Shown here: positions 1 through 6,656 of the stretch, in pieces
Layout of the letters: each line of letters starts with the position of its first letter
Numbering within the stretch: position 1 is the stretch's first letter
Assembly (NCBI GenBank): GCA_964551975.1
Contig: CAZKFI010000073.1
Coordinates: 1-10,821 of the forward strand
DNA: 10,821 nucleotides
Source of the DNA: REEB426 sp964551975
Lineage (GTDB): Bacteria; Actinomycetota; Actinomycetes; S36-B12
Reading direction: 5' to 3'
Notes under the pieces: generated by a model
What the model saw: the letters and a program-made list of their open reading frames with translations, nothing else
Databases searched by the model: none
Told to the model about the DNA's origin: nothing
Program-made: the position numbers and the translations under genes

Positions 1-84
1 GACGACCTGCTCACCCTGCTCAGCGAGGATTTCTGCAACGCCAGTGCCAACCGGTCCTGCTCCAACGACGAGATGTGTTCCCAT
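1..84 (-). CDS. NAD(P)-binding Rossmann-fold protein, epimerase/dehydratase-like (partial, N-terminus only)
   Basis: Only the first 28 codons lie in the window; the gene continues past the left edge. The peptide begins MGTHLVVGAGPVGTGVAEIL and then predicts an acidic/hydrophobic helix-strand. This is a beta-strand followed by a GxGxxG dinucleotide-binding loop (residues 8-13), typical of the NAD-dependent epimerase/dehydratase (extended SDR) family. The ATG at 84 has a strong Shine-Dalgarno sequence, AAGGAG, 6 nt upstream. It starts 17 bp after the MMPL stop, so it is very likely the third gene of the operon that begins at 3085. The Rossmann start is seen directly; the epimerase assignment is inferred from the style of the N-terminus, and another NAD(P)- or FAD-binding oxidoreductase is possible. 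Confidence 0.75.
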   Translation of the reverse strand, partial: MGTHLVVGAGPVGTGVAEILAEQGEQVV

Positions 85-101
85 GTCTTGCTCCTTGTCT
101 G

Positions 102-2300
102 TCAGCCTTCACGAAGGCCGAGTCGGGTATGCAGGCGACGCAGTGGCGCCGGCGCCCACCAGTTGGCGTTTCCTGCGATACGCATGAACGCTGGGACGAG
201 CAGAGCACGTACGACGGTTGCGTCGAGCAGGATTGCTACGGTGACACCGAAGCCCAGCTGCTTGATGTTGGTAGCCGAACTCGTCAGGAACGAAGCGAAC
301 ACGATCGCAATGAGCAGAGCGGCGGCAGTGATGATGCGTCCGGTGCGCTGCAAGCCGAATGCAACCGCGTCAGCCGTATTGGCACCAGAGTCATGCTCCT
401 CCTTGATTCGTGAAAGCATGAACACCTCGTAGTCCATCGATAGGGCAAAGGCGATCACTGCGATGAGTGCGATGGTGGAGATGTCAACAGTGCCGGTGAC
501 GGTGTAGTCACCGGTGAGCCATTGCAGGTGTCCACCCTGAAATACCCACACGAGCGCGCCGAGCGTTGCGGCCAGGCTCAGCAGGTTCAGGACGAGTGCC
601 TTGAGTGGAATCAACACGCTTCCGGTGAAGAGGAACAGGATCACCATCGTGGTGACCGCCAGCCAGAGCGCGATGATCCAGGTGCGGTCGATGACCGCGT
701 TGGTGGCGTCGGCCCAGTTAGCTGCGACGCCACCCACCAGGGCCTCCTCTGCGGGTGGGGCAAGGGCGCGAATTTCCGCCACGAGTGATGCGCCTGCCGG
801 GTCAATCGGTCGGACACTTCCGACTGCCTCTATTCGCGTAGCACCAGATGTTGACCAAGTACTCGGATCAGGGTTTGGGCCAACCACGGCACCATCGACC
901 AGGATGCTCTCGGCGGTCGTGACCCGATCAACTTCGGGAATTCGCGAAACCTCCTGCGCGTAGTCCTGAACCTCTGCGGATGAGCCTGGCTGCAGGAGCA
1001 CGATCTCGTAGGGAGAGCCGTCGTTACCAGGGAATCTGTCGCGCAGCACTTCACCGGCCTGCGCAGCGGGATTGCTCGGTGGAAGCGCACGTTCATCCAC
1101 CTGGCCGAACACCGCACCCAGGGCAGGGGCTGCCAGGACGATGAGGAACGCAACCGTCCCAATCAGGACCGGCCAAGGTCGTCGCATGACGAAGCGTGCT
1201 AAACGCGCCCATGCACCATCGTCCTTTGGCGCGAGGTTGCCGCGGCGCACTTTCAGGCGGTTGACATTGCGACCGAGTATGGCCAGCAGGGCAGGAATCG
1301 CAGTTAGTGCACCAACGACCGCGAGCAGACTGACCGCTATTCCGGCGTATGCAAATGAGCGCAGGAAGTACTGCGGGAAGACCAGCAGCGAGGCCAGCGC
1401 TACAGCAACCGTGATCCCCGACACGAAGACGGTGCGCCCGGCCGATCCCACAGTGGCAGCGACTGCTTCTGGCACCGATCGCCCGGAGCTGAGTTCCTCA
1501 CGGAACCTGTTGATGATCAACAGTGCGTAGTCGATACCGAGTGCCAATCCCAGGCCGGTGACCAGGTTCAACGCGAAAACGGACACGTCAGTGAATCGAG
1601 ATACGAGGAACAGCACGAGGAAGGAGCCGAGAATCGTTCCGCCTGCGACGAGGAAGGGAAGACCTGCTGCGACGACGGAACCGAAGACGAATAGCAGAAT
1701 GATTGCCGTAACGGGAATCGCGATCGACTCAGCTCTGGCGAGGTCCCCGGTGATCGTCTCGTTGAACGCGTTACCGATGATCTCCCCGCCGAAGGCATAC
1801 ACGACGAGGTCACCCTGTTGGCCCGCGAAGTTGTCCACGATCGCTGCGCCGAGCTCCTCGCGATCAGCCCCATCTTCGGCAATGACGAGCGCCTGGCCGG
1901 TGCGACCATCGGTACCGAGAAATGCTGGCGCTCCACCGGTTGACCAGTAGGAGATGACCGATTCGACCCCGTCCAGTGCCGCGACCTTGTTGAGAAGCGT
2001 GGTCGCTGAGTCGGCATCGGTGTCGATATCTGTGGGCGTCTGGATCGCGAGAATTGCTGCGGGATCAGTGACGCCGAAGTCCGCAGCGAGTACCGCGGCG
2101 GCACGACTGGAGTCACTGCCGGGGTAGTTGAAGCCTGCGGACTTCATGGCACCGAACACCTGGACCCCGAACACGCCGAATAGCACCAGGGCGACGAGGT
2201 ACGCGATCAGTACCGGCCAGCGGTGCCGAGCGAGCCAGGTGCCGAGGCGCTGGAAGAGGCCGGGATTCGAGAGTCGTGGCGGGTGGTGGGTCGTCGTCAT
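102..2300 (-). CDS. MMPL-family (RND superfamily) membrane transporter, 732 aa
   Basis: A proton-driven transporter of the MMPL branch of the RND superfamily, probably exporting lipids or hydrophobic compounds across the cytoplasmic membrane. The layout is the classic twofold repeat: TM1 at about 28-50, an extracytoplasmic porter domain at about 51-190, a TM2-6 block at about 192-343, TM7 at about 373-397, a second porter domain to about 535, and a TM8-12 block at about 540-708. Each TM4/TM10 equivalent carries an Asp-Tyr pair: GIDYALLIINRF (D257, Y258) and SMDYEVFMLSRI (D623, Y624). These match the proton-relay pairs known in mycobacterial MmpL3. The frame stays open upstream to 2708, but that part is arginine-rich, antisense to the neighbour and not protein-like. 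I therefore start at MTTTHHPPRL, where AAAGGG lies about 6 nt upstream. The length fits short actinobacterial MMPL proteins. It lies 32 bp downstream of the DUF4386-type gene, in an operon probably controlled by the divergent TetR regulator. The substrate is unknown. Confidence 0.93.
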   Translation of the reverse strand: MTTTHHPPRLSNPGLFQRLGTWLARHRWPVLIAYLVALVLFGVFGVQVFGAMKSAGFNYPGSDSSRAAAVLAADFGVTDPAAILAIQTPTDIDTDADSATTLLNKVAALDGVESVISYWSTGGAPAFLGTDGRTGQALVIAEDGADREELGAAIVDNFAGQQGDLVVYAFGGEIIGNAFNETITGDLARAESIAIPVTAIILLFVFGSVVAAGLPFLVAGGTILGSFLVLFLVSRFTDVSVFALNLVTGLGLALGIDYALLIINRFREELSSGRSVPEAVAATVGSAGRTVFVSGITVAVALASLLVFPQYFLRSFAYAGIAVSLLAVVGALTAIPALLAILGRNVNRLKVRRGNLAPKDDGAWARLARFVMRRPWPVLIGTVAFLIVLAAPALGAVFGQVDERALPPSNPAAQAGEVLRDRFPGNDGSPYEIVLLQPGSSAEVQDYAQEVSRIPEVDRVTTAESILVDGAVVGPNPDPSTWSTSGATRIEAVGSVRPIDPAGASLVAEIRALAPPAEEALVGGVAANWADATNAVIDRTWIIALWLAVTTMVILFLFTGSVLIPLKALVLNLLSLAATLGALVWVFQGGHLQWLTGDYTVTGTVDISTIALIAVIAFALSMDYEVFMLSRIKEEHDSGANTADAVAFGLQRTGRIITAAALLIAIVFASFLTSSATNIKQLGFGVTVAILLDATVVRALLVPAFMRIAGNANWWAPAPLRRLHTRLGLREG

Positions 2301-2332
2301 GCGCTGCCCTTTCACGGTGAGTTGAGCCTTGG

Positions 2333-3085
2333 TTAGTTCGTGATGCGCCTTCGACCCCGGATTAGGAGCCATATGCCGATAGCCAGGAACCACAGTTGCA
2401 CAAGCGTTGTTCCGAAGAAGATGAGGGAACTTGCATCGGCGCCGAAGAGTTCTACGGCGGTTGTGAGCACGGCAATGGCCGCAATGAGACCGAATACGCC
2501 AAGCCATGTGGGCAATGCCCGCGTTCTCAGGGCTGAGATAGCCAGTAGGCCAATGGCCGCCGCGGCGAAGATGCTGACACCGAGAACTTCGCCGATGGTT
2601 CCGCCGAAGGAGTTGAGGGAATCGAAGACAACAGCGATCGCTACGCGTTCGTTCTCTCCGGATGCGCCGGCGTATGCCTCGGCGAGAGCAGGTGCTGGCA
2701 CCAACCACCTGGTGATGCCTATTGAGCGAGCGAGCGCGGAGACCATGGCGAAGCCGATGATGACGGCGGCCATGACCCCGAGCGCCGCTCCCTTGACGTA
2801 GCGAACCAATAGGGCGATCGTGACGGCGAACAGGATGGAGTAGATGAGGTAGGCCACGTAGCCGACTCGGACTGCACCTTCGTTCTCCAGGAGGCGGGGG
2901 AGGGCAATGGCGGCTGGGTCACTGAGACTCTCCGGCCAGTTAATGGCCGCGCCGAGAACAGCCATTGGCAAGAAGATGAGGAGCCCTTGGGCAATACTTA
3001 CGCAGCCCGCCCACAGGGCGACGGACGAAGATGGACCGGTAGATGCACCACCTGAGGTATTCTGAACACTGTTCACTTTGGTCAT
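2333..3085 (-). CDS. DUF4386-type integral membrane protein, 250 aa
   Basis: A multi-pass membrane protein of unknown function. Hydrophobic segments lie at about 22-48, 75-98, 100-120, 163-185, 193-214 and 219-243, which gives six predicted helices. The middle holds a pattern I associate with DUF4386 proteins: a GITRWLVPAPALAEAY stretch (about 123-138), a soluble loop, then a conserved-looking block around FDSLNSFGGTIGEVLG (about 154-169). I chose the ATG at 3085 (MTKVNSVQ) because the 45 codons upstream are antisense to the TetR gene and unlike a membrane protein. No Shine-Dalgarno precedes it, but a -10-like CAGAGT ends 6 nt before the ATG, with TTGACA 17 bp further upstream. A leaderless transcript is therefore likely. 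It is the first gene of the operon with the MMPL transporter and the Rossmann protein. Confidence 0.8.
   Translation of the reverse strand: MTKVNSVQNTSGGASTGPSSSVALWAGCVSIAQGLLIFLPMAVLGAAINWPESLSDPAAIALPRLLENEGAVRVGYVAYLIYSILFAVTIALLVRYVKGAALGVMAAVIIGFAMVSALARSIGITRWLVPAPALAEAYAGASGENERVAIAVVFDSLNSFGGTIGEVLGVSIFAAAAIGLLAISALRTRALPTWLGVFGLIAAIAVLTTAVELFGADASSLIFFGTTLVQLWFLAIGIWLLIRGRRRITN
3063..3075. promoter_or_regulatory. Palindromic operator 1 for the divergent TetR regulator
   Basis: TGAACACTGTTCA is a perfect 6-1-6 palindrome (TGAACA-C-TGTTCA). It lies inside the first codons of the DUF4386-type gene, next to its probable transcription start. A related copy sits 45 bp away at 3108-3119. 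TetR proteins usually bind palindromes of this size close to their own divergent promoters, so the neighbouring TetR protein is the expected ligand. Confidence 0.6.
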
Positions 3086-3091
3086 GCCGGC

Positions 3092-3120
3092 ACTCTGGCA
3101 GCAAATGTGAACACTGTCAA
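3092..3120 (-). promoter_or_regulatory. Promoter of the DUF4386-MMPL operon (probably leaderless)
   Basis: On the minus strand a perfect -35 hexamer TTGACA (3120-3115) is followed, after 17 bp, by CAGAGT (3097-3092), a 3/6 match to TATAAT. The start codon at 3085 follows after 6 nt, so transcription would begin at about the A of the ATG. The -35 box lies inside the second TetR-type operator copy. The boxes are visible; their function is inferred. Confidence 0.5.
3107..3119. promoter_or_regulatory. Palindromic operator 2 (imperfect copy)
   Basis: GTGAACACTGTCA repeats the left half and centre of operator 1 and keeps a shortened right half (TGTCA instead of TGTTCA). It overlaps the minus-strand -35 hexamer TTGACA, so a bound repressor would block the DUF4386-MMPL promoter. 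It also lies in the leader just upstream of the TetR start at 3134, which would allow autorepression. Confidence 0.5.
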
Positions 3121-3133
3121 GATCGGAGAGGCT

Positions 3134-3721
3134 ATGCCGCGGAGTTATCACCACGGAGCCCTGGCCGAAGCAATGGTGGAACAGGCCCTCACTGAGGTTC
3201 GGTCCCGCGGTGCGGACCAAGTCTCCCTACGTGCGATCGCACAAGCGCTCGAGGTGTCTCCTTCCGCCGCCTATAACCACTTTGCGCAGAAGGACGACCT
3301 TTTACGCGCTGTCGGGTCATGCGGGCTGGCCGCCCTTGATGAGCGCATGGTCCGAGTCCTTGCTGCACACCCTGCTGATACTGCCGACGCGGCACGCGCG
3401 CGTTTCCTGGGCCTCGGTCGCGCCTACCTGGCATTCGCGATTGATGAGACGCATCTGTTCCAGCTGACCTTCGGGCCGATCTGCGCAGATAAGGAATTGC
3501 CGCCGGAAGACGCTGAGCCCTTTCACAAACTCGTTGCCTCCCTTGATGATCTGCAGCGATGGCAGCTGCTCAAGCCGGGCATTCGGCCAGGCCTGGATTT
3601 GCTGGTGTGGGCAGCGACTCACGGCATGGCGACGCTCCTCGTGGAAGGCGCTGTGCCGCCGGAGGCCGTTGATGGATTCATCGACTCAATGGCTCGGCTG
3701 GTGCTCATCAACGGTGCCTGA
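3134..3721 (+). CDS. TetR/AcrR-family transcriptional regulator with WHG-type C-terminal domain, 195 aa
   Basis: A one-component repressor. The N-terminus MPRSYHHGALAEAMVEQA, followed by a helix-turn-helix around residues 32-52 (LRAIAQALEVSPSAAYNHF), is the TetR DNA-binding domain. The C-terminal part, with LGLGRAYLAFAIDETHLFQL, resembles the WHG-type (TetR_C_33) ligand-binding domain. The frame can be read from a GTG at 3107, but the ATG at 3134 has GGAG 5 nt upstream and gives the usual start for this subfamily, so I chose it. The gene is divergent from the DUF4386-MMPL-Rossmann operon, with two operator copies in the 48-bp spacer, and overlaps the next gene by 8 bp. It probably represses the transporter operon and itself. 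The ligand is unknown. Confidence 0.9.
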   Translation: MPRSYHHGALAEAMVEQALTEVRSRGADQVSLRAIAQALEVSPSAAYNHFAQKDDLLRAVGSCGLAALDERMVRVLAAHPADTADAARARFLGLGRAYLAFAIDETHLFQLTFGPICADKELPPEDAEPFHKLVASLDDLQRWQLLKPGIRPGLDLLVWAATHGMATLLVEGAVPPEAVDGFIDSMARLVLINGA

Positions 3722-4319
3722 GGTGGCGCACTTTCGTATCGACAACGTCATCCCGTTGGGTGCGCGTGCCAACTGGTTGACCGGTGCGGGTGCCACCCGT
3801 GCCGAACTCGCGTTGGTGTACGGCACGTCCCTTGCAGGAACAGCCATCATCTGGCTCCTGTTCATGCGAACGCAGCCCTGGGCGGTGTGGCAGGTGGTGA
3901 TCGCCTTGGCGATCACGGCGGACTTGATCGGCGGTGCCGTGGCGAATGCGCTCAGCTCAACTAAGCGCCAGTACCAAACGCCGGTAACTCCTGGCGCGAA
4001 GCCATGGGTGCGAATCGTTCGGAACCCCGTTGCCTTCACGGTCCTACATGTGTACCCCTTGGTAGTCATCGCGTTGTACCCCGGAGGGTCTTGGGCTTGG
4101 GGGATCGGTTGGTACGCGGCGACCATCGCCGCCGTGATGCTCGTCGCGTGGGTAGTCCCGGGCTATCTGCAGCGCCCTACCGCGATGGCGATCTTCGTGC
4201 TGGCGATACCTGTTGCAATGGCCGCACCGGGGCCAGCGGGCTGGTCGTGGTTGCCACCGATCCTCATGGCCAAGTTGCTCCTCGCCCATGCCGTCCACGA
4301 AGAGCCCTACCGACCCTGA
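3714..4319 (+). CDS. Conserved hypothetical membrane protein, about 201 aa
   Basis: I recognise this only as an unnamed, conserved integral membrane protein. Hydrophobic stretches lie at about 32-50, 57-78, 104-122, 126-148, 156-172 and 176-192, giving about six helices. Notable motifs are WLTGAGATRAELALVYG near the N-terminus, GGAVANALSSTKRQY at the end of helix 2, and a C-terminal HEEPYRP. These look like family signatures, although I cannot attach a function. No ATG lies near the start. GTG 3714 overlaps the TetR stop, and GTG 3723 is an alternative. Neither has a clear Shine-Dalgarno, so translation is probably coupled to the TetR gene. The frame is open upstream to 3534, but that part is antisense-like, Trp/Arg/Ser-rich and overlaps TetR. 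A role near the transporter operon is possible but unproven. Confidence 0.75.
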   Translation: MPEVAHFRIDNVIPLGARANWLTGAGATRAELALVYGTSLAGTAIIWLLFMRTQPWAVWQVVIALAITADLIGGAVANALSSTKRQYQTPVTPGAKPWVRIVRNPVAFTVLHVYPLVVIALYPGGSWAWGIGWYAATIAAVMLVAWVVPGYLQRPTAMAIFVLAIPVAMAAPGPAGWSWLPPILMAKLLLAHAVHEEPYRP

Positions 4320-4345
4320 GCAGGATCGCGGTTGGCCGGAAGTAC

Positions 4346-4365
4346 ATGTTGCATGAATGCTACAT
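4346..4365. promoter_or_regulatory. Inverted repeat overlapping the XRE gene promoter (candidate operator)
   Basis: ATGTTGCAT-ga-ATGCTACAT has 9-bp arms with one mismatch. It covers the -35 box and the first half of the spacer of the promoter for the XRE gene. A second, weaker palindrome, TAGTAT-tt-ATGCTA, follows at 4365-4378 over the -10 box. The position fits autorepression by the XRE protein. This is inference from position only. Confidence 0.45.
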
Positions 4366-4377
4366 AGTATTTATGCT
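4349..4377 (+). promoter_or_regulatory. Promoter of the XRE-membrane module (probably leaderless)
   Basis: TTGCAT (4349-4354), a 17-bp spacer and TATGCT (4372-4377, 4/6 match to TATAAT) are followed after exactly 6 nt by the GTG at 4384. No ribosome-binding site precedes this GTG, so a leaderless mRNA starting at the GTG fits best. Confidence 0.5.
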
Positions 4378-4383
4378 ATCGGC

Positions 4384-4635
4384 GTGAGTCGAAGAAGTAA
4401 GGCAGACGAGGCTCCGGTGTTTAGCCGGCTTGAGGAGTGGCGGCTCGACCGTGGCTTGACACGACAGGAACTGGCCGACGCTGTCTCCGTTCACTACCAG
4501 ACCATCGGGTACCTCGAACGTGGTGAGTACTCACCCAGTCTGGCCCTTGCTCTGCAGATTGCCACCGTGCTCGACGTCCCACTGGAAGAAATCTTCTCCC
4601 TACGTCCGTTCACCAAGTCTCGCAAAGGAGTCTGA
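4384..4635 (+). CDS. XRE-family helix-turn-helix regulator, 83 aa
   Basis: A small Cro/CI-type DNA-binding protein that consists almost only of the HTH domain (about 14-72): RLEEWRLDRGLTRQELADAV, then SVHYQTIGYLERGEYSPSLA, then a helix ending in VPLEEIFSL. This is the compact XRE type often encoded beside a membrane protein gene. An ATG at 4357 is in frame, but it lies inside the promoter/inverted repeat. I prefer GTG 4384, which gives MSRRSKADEAPVFSRLEEW and sits 6 nt after a -10-like box. The downstream membrane protein gene begins 2 bp after this stop, so the two are co-transcribed. It probably autoregulates the pair; the signal is unknown. Confidence 0.88.
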   Translation: MSRRSKADEAPVFSRLEEWRLDRGLTRQELADAVSVHYQTIGYLERGEYSPSLALALQIATVLDVPLEEIFSLRPFTKSRKGV

Positions 4636-4637
4636 CC

Positions 4638-5162
4638 ATGCCGTACCTGCCCACGACCTGGAAGGAACGTCACGAAGCTGACTCCCAGCGCAAAGTTGAG
4701 GGAATGCTGAATGACCAGCGCTTCCCGTGGCTGCGAACGCGCACGGCTCGTCGAGTTCTGGTCGTTGCCAGTGGCCTGCTCGCAGTGGCACTGATCCCCG
4801 CTTTCGAGGAGGGGGGCACACTGATCGGCACTGCAATCCTTGTTGCCACGTGGGCATGTTGGCTGGTGCTGCGGGTTTCGGTGCGGACCGTGGCAGATCT
4901 GCCCGACCGCTTCCTCGATGAACGGCAGAGAGCGCAACGTGACCGCGCCTATCTGGGGGCTTTCCGCATCTATTCGTTTGTAGTCGGTGCTTTGGCCACC
5001 GTCGGCCTCATCGCATTCATCTTTGCGGCGGAGAATGATCAGCTGACCATAACCACAACATGGTCACAGGCATTCAGCCTTGCCATCTTCGTGATCACGA
5101 TCCCGATACTGCTTCCAAGCATGGTGTTGGCTTGGCGTGATGCGAGTGAAGTCCGCGACTAG
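4638..5162 (+). CDS. Hypothetical four-helix membrane protein, partner of the XRE regulator, 174 aa
   Basis: The function is unknown. A charged N-terminal cytosolic part (1-36) precedes hydrophobic segments at about 38-55, 61-80, 111-131 and 144-166. Between helices 2 and 3 lies a charged loop, LPDRFLDERQRAQRDRAY (88-105), a motif I have the impression of seeing in other actinobacterial membrane proteins of this layout. The ATG at 4638 has a strong AAAGGAG (4624-4630) 7 nt upstream, and the spacing to the XRE stop is 2 bp. Its stop overlaps the stop of the convergent hydrolase by 4 bp (shared CTAG). XRE plus small membrane protein pairs are common in Gram-positive genomes, where the membrane partner is usually uncharacterised. 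Confidence 0.82.
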   Translation: MPYLPTTWKERHEADSQRKVEGMLNDQRFPWLRTRTARRVLVVASGLLAVALIPAFEEGGTLIGTAILVATWACWLVLRVSVRTVADLPDRFLDERQRAQRDRAYLGAFRIYSFVVGALATVGLIAFIFAAENDQLTITTTWSQAFSLAIFVITIPILLPSMVLAWRDASEVRD

Positions 5163-6025
5163 AGATCTCCGGCCGCAATCAACTCTTTTAGCAGCATGTT
5201 CCACAGGCGCTCGCTGCCGCGGCGGAAGTAGCCCATGTGGCCGATATTCGACCTCCCGATTGCTTCGGGCCGCAGATCTCGCATTGTCAGAGCGCTGTTG
5301 ACGTAGTGGGGGAAGAAAGCGTCTCTGGCCGACGGTGAACTCCAGCGATCATCAACGGCATTCACAGCGGTGATCGGTGCGGTCACCCGCGCAAACAACG
5401 CGTCCATTTCCGTCGCAACCTCCGGGTCGTCAAACCAGTAGTTGGGATAACGGCACCACCTCTTCCACTGTTGATACACACTCAAGGGGAGGTCCTCACC
5501 AAAGCCGAAGCGCTTCCATGCGAGGTAGCCGGCGGAGCCCACGATCACGGGACCGAGAACGTTCCAAAGGAATGCGACCCGGATACGTTCGGTACGAGGC
5601 ATCCATCCGCTCCACCCACTGCCACTGCCGAGGGCATACATGCTCGCAACGCGTGTGGGATCGGGGAGGAGGCCTAGAGCGTGGCCACCGAATGAGTGGG
5701 ACACCAGGTGCACGGGTTCTTCCACGGCGAAGTGCTCCAGCACACCTGCCAGATCCAGACGCGCCCAATCGCGGTAGTCCATCTTGAACCCGCGAAGCGT
5801 GGGGGGTGCTGACTCTCCGATGCCGCGATAGTCGAAGGTGATGACGTCGGCGTTTTGACTGTTGGCGTACGCGGCGAAGTTCCAATAGAAGCCTTGGGGC
5901 ACCCCGGTGGCTCCGGCAACAACGAGTCGCGTGATCGGTTTGAGTACCTGAAAGTGGCGTGCCGCCAGGGGAAATCCGTCGAGGGCGCGAACCGTAAGGC
6001 CCTCCGCGCGCGGTCGTTTGATCAC
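5159..6025 (-). CDS. Alpha/beta-fold hydrolase, 288 aa
   Basis: A cytosolic serine hydrolase of the alpha/beta fold; no signal peptide is visible. Strand beta3 and the oxyanion region are at about 33-43 (LVVAGATGVPQ). YRGIGES follows at 66-72. The nucleophile elbow is VSHSFGG, with Ser111; it reads S-H-S-F-G where the usual motif is GxSxG. A candidate acid is D225 or D226 (VNAVDDRWSS), and the base is His263 (NIGHMGYF), so the triad is complete. The stretch RYPNYWFDDPEV (192-203) lies in the cap region, as in the uncharacterised 'alpha/beta hydrolase family' proteins of about 280-290 aa. The start is GTG 6025, preceded by GGGAGG at 5 nt. It is divergent from a TetR operon with a palindrome in the 52-bp spacer, so it may be a target of that regulator. 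The substrate is unknown. Confidence 0.9.
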   Translation of the reverse strand: MIKRPRAEGLTVRALDGFPLAARHFQVLKPITRLVVAGATGVPQGFYWNFAAYANSQNADVITFDYRGIGESAPPTLRGFKMDYRDWARLDLAGVLEHFAVEEPVHLVSHSFGGHALGLLPDPTRVASMYALGSGSGWSGWMPRTERIRVAFLWNVLGPVIVGSAGYLAWKRFGFGEDLPLSVYQQWKRWCRYPNYWFDDPEVATEMDALFARVTAPITAVNAVDDRWSSPSARDAFFPHYVNSALTMRDLRPEAIGRSNIGHMGYFRRGSERLWNMLLKELIAAGDL

Positions 6026-6047
6026 CTGAACCTCCCTGGAGGCATAC

Positions 6048-6063
6048 TAGTACGATCGTCCTA
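6048..6063. promoter_or_regulatory. 16-bp palindromic operator candidate between hydrolase and TetR genes
   Basis: TAGTACGATCGTCCTA is a palindrome with one mismatched pair (TAGtACGA / TCGTcCTA). It resembles the TAG...CTA palindromes known for YxaF/LmrA-type TetR regulators. It lies in the middle of the divergent spacer. On the plus strand a candidate -10 CATACT (6043-6048) directly precedes it, with TTGATC (6018-6023) 19 bp further upstream. A bound repressor would cover the transcription start of the TetR operon. Confidence 0.55.
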
Positions 6064-6077
6064 ATAGGGAGGTGAGC

Positions 6078-6656
6078 ATGGGGGGCACGCGCGACCGGAT
6101 GGTGGCTGCGGCTGCGGGCCTCTTCCGCGACCGGGGCTACGACGGAACGGGGTTTCGTGAGGTGGTCGAGGCCGCCGGAACCACCCCGGGGGTGATTTAC
6201 CATCACTTTCCTGGTGGTAAGTCCGAGCTCGGCGTGGCCGTCACCGTGGCCGTCGGTGAACGAATTGCCGCGGCGGTTGAAGCGGCCTGTGCGGGGATGA
6301 AGCCGCGTGACGCGGTGGCCGGACTTCTTGACCTCGTTGATCGGAACCTGATCAAGGGCAACCTTCGCCCAGGCTGTCCCATTGTGGCAATCGCCTTCGC
6401 ATCCGATGACCCCAATGGCAAGCTGCGGGCCGCCAGTGACGCCTTCTTCACGCGCGTACGAAGCGCCGTGCGTGACTGCCTAATTCGTGACGCCGTCAAT
6501 CCGTCTGACGCGGAGGCTTTTGCCGCTTTGGCCGTCTCGGCATGCGAAGGAGCCATCATTCTCAGTCGTGCACGCTGTGACTCGGAACCCTTTTACTCCA
6601 TGCGAATCAGCCTGATGCAGCAGATTGATCACCTCACCCGAAAGGAAATGCAATGA
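6078..6656 (+). CDS. TetR/AcrR-family regulator, YxaF/LmrA-like, 192 aa
   Basis: A one-component repressor. The N-terminal domain MGGTRDRMVAAAAGLFRDRG with the HTH around 26-46 (FREVVEAAGTTPGVIYHHFP) and GGKSELG just after it is typical of the YxaF/LmrA branch of TetR. In the C-terminal domain, GCPIVAIAF (about 99-107) and a CEGAIILSRA helix fit that branch, which responds to small hydrophobic ligands such as flavonoids or drugs in Bacillus. A GTG at 6072 is in frame, but it is part of the Shine-Dalgarno; GGGAGG (6067-6072) is 5 nt before ATG 6078, so I start there. The stop overlaps the next start (ATGA). The gene leads a three-gene operon and is divergent from the hydrolase, which it may also control. 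The ligand is unknown. Confidence 0.9.
   Translation: MGGTRDRMVAAAAGLFRDRGYDGTGFREVVEAAGTTPGVIYHHFPGGKSELGVAVTVAVGERIAAAVEAACAGMKPRDAVAGLLDLVDRNLIKGNLRPGCPIVAIAFASDDPNGKLRAASDAFFTRVRSAVRDCLIRDAVNPSDAEAFAALAVSACEGAIILSRARCDSEPFYSMRISLMQQIDHLTRKEMQ

Noticed and set aside
830..2116. Long open frames on both strands inside the MMPL gene
   Set aside because: They are Arg/Ser/Thr-rich shadow frames of a GC-rich membrane protein gene, with no family resemblance or ribosome sites.
2301..2708. N-terminal extension of the MMPL frame (136 codons upstream of MTTTHHPPRL)
   Set aside because: Arginine-rich and not membrane-like, it lies antisense-frame within the DUF4386 gene. The ATG at 2300 has a proper ribosome site and a normal MMPL N-terminus.
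3086..3220. N-terminal extension of the DUF4386 frame
   Set aside because: It overlaps the TetR gene and the operator region, and lacks a ribosome site. The ATG at 3085 fits the promoter spacing.
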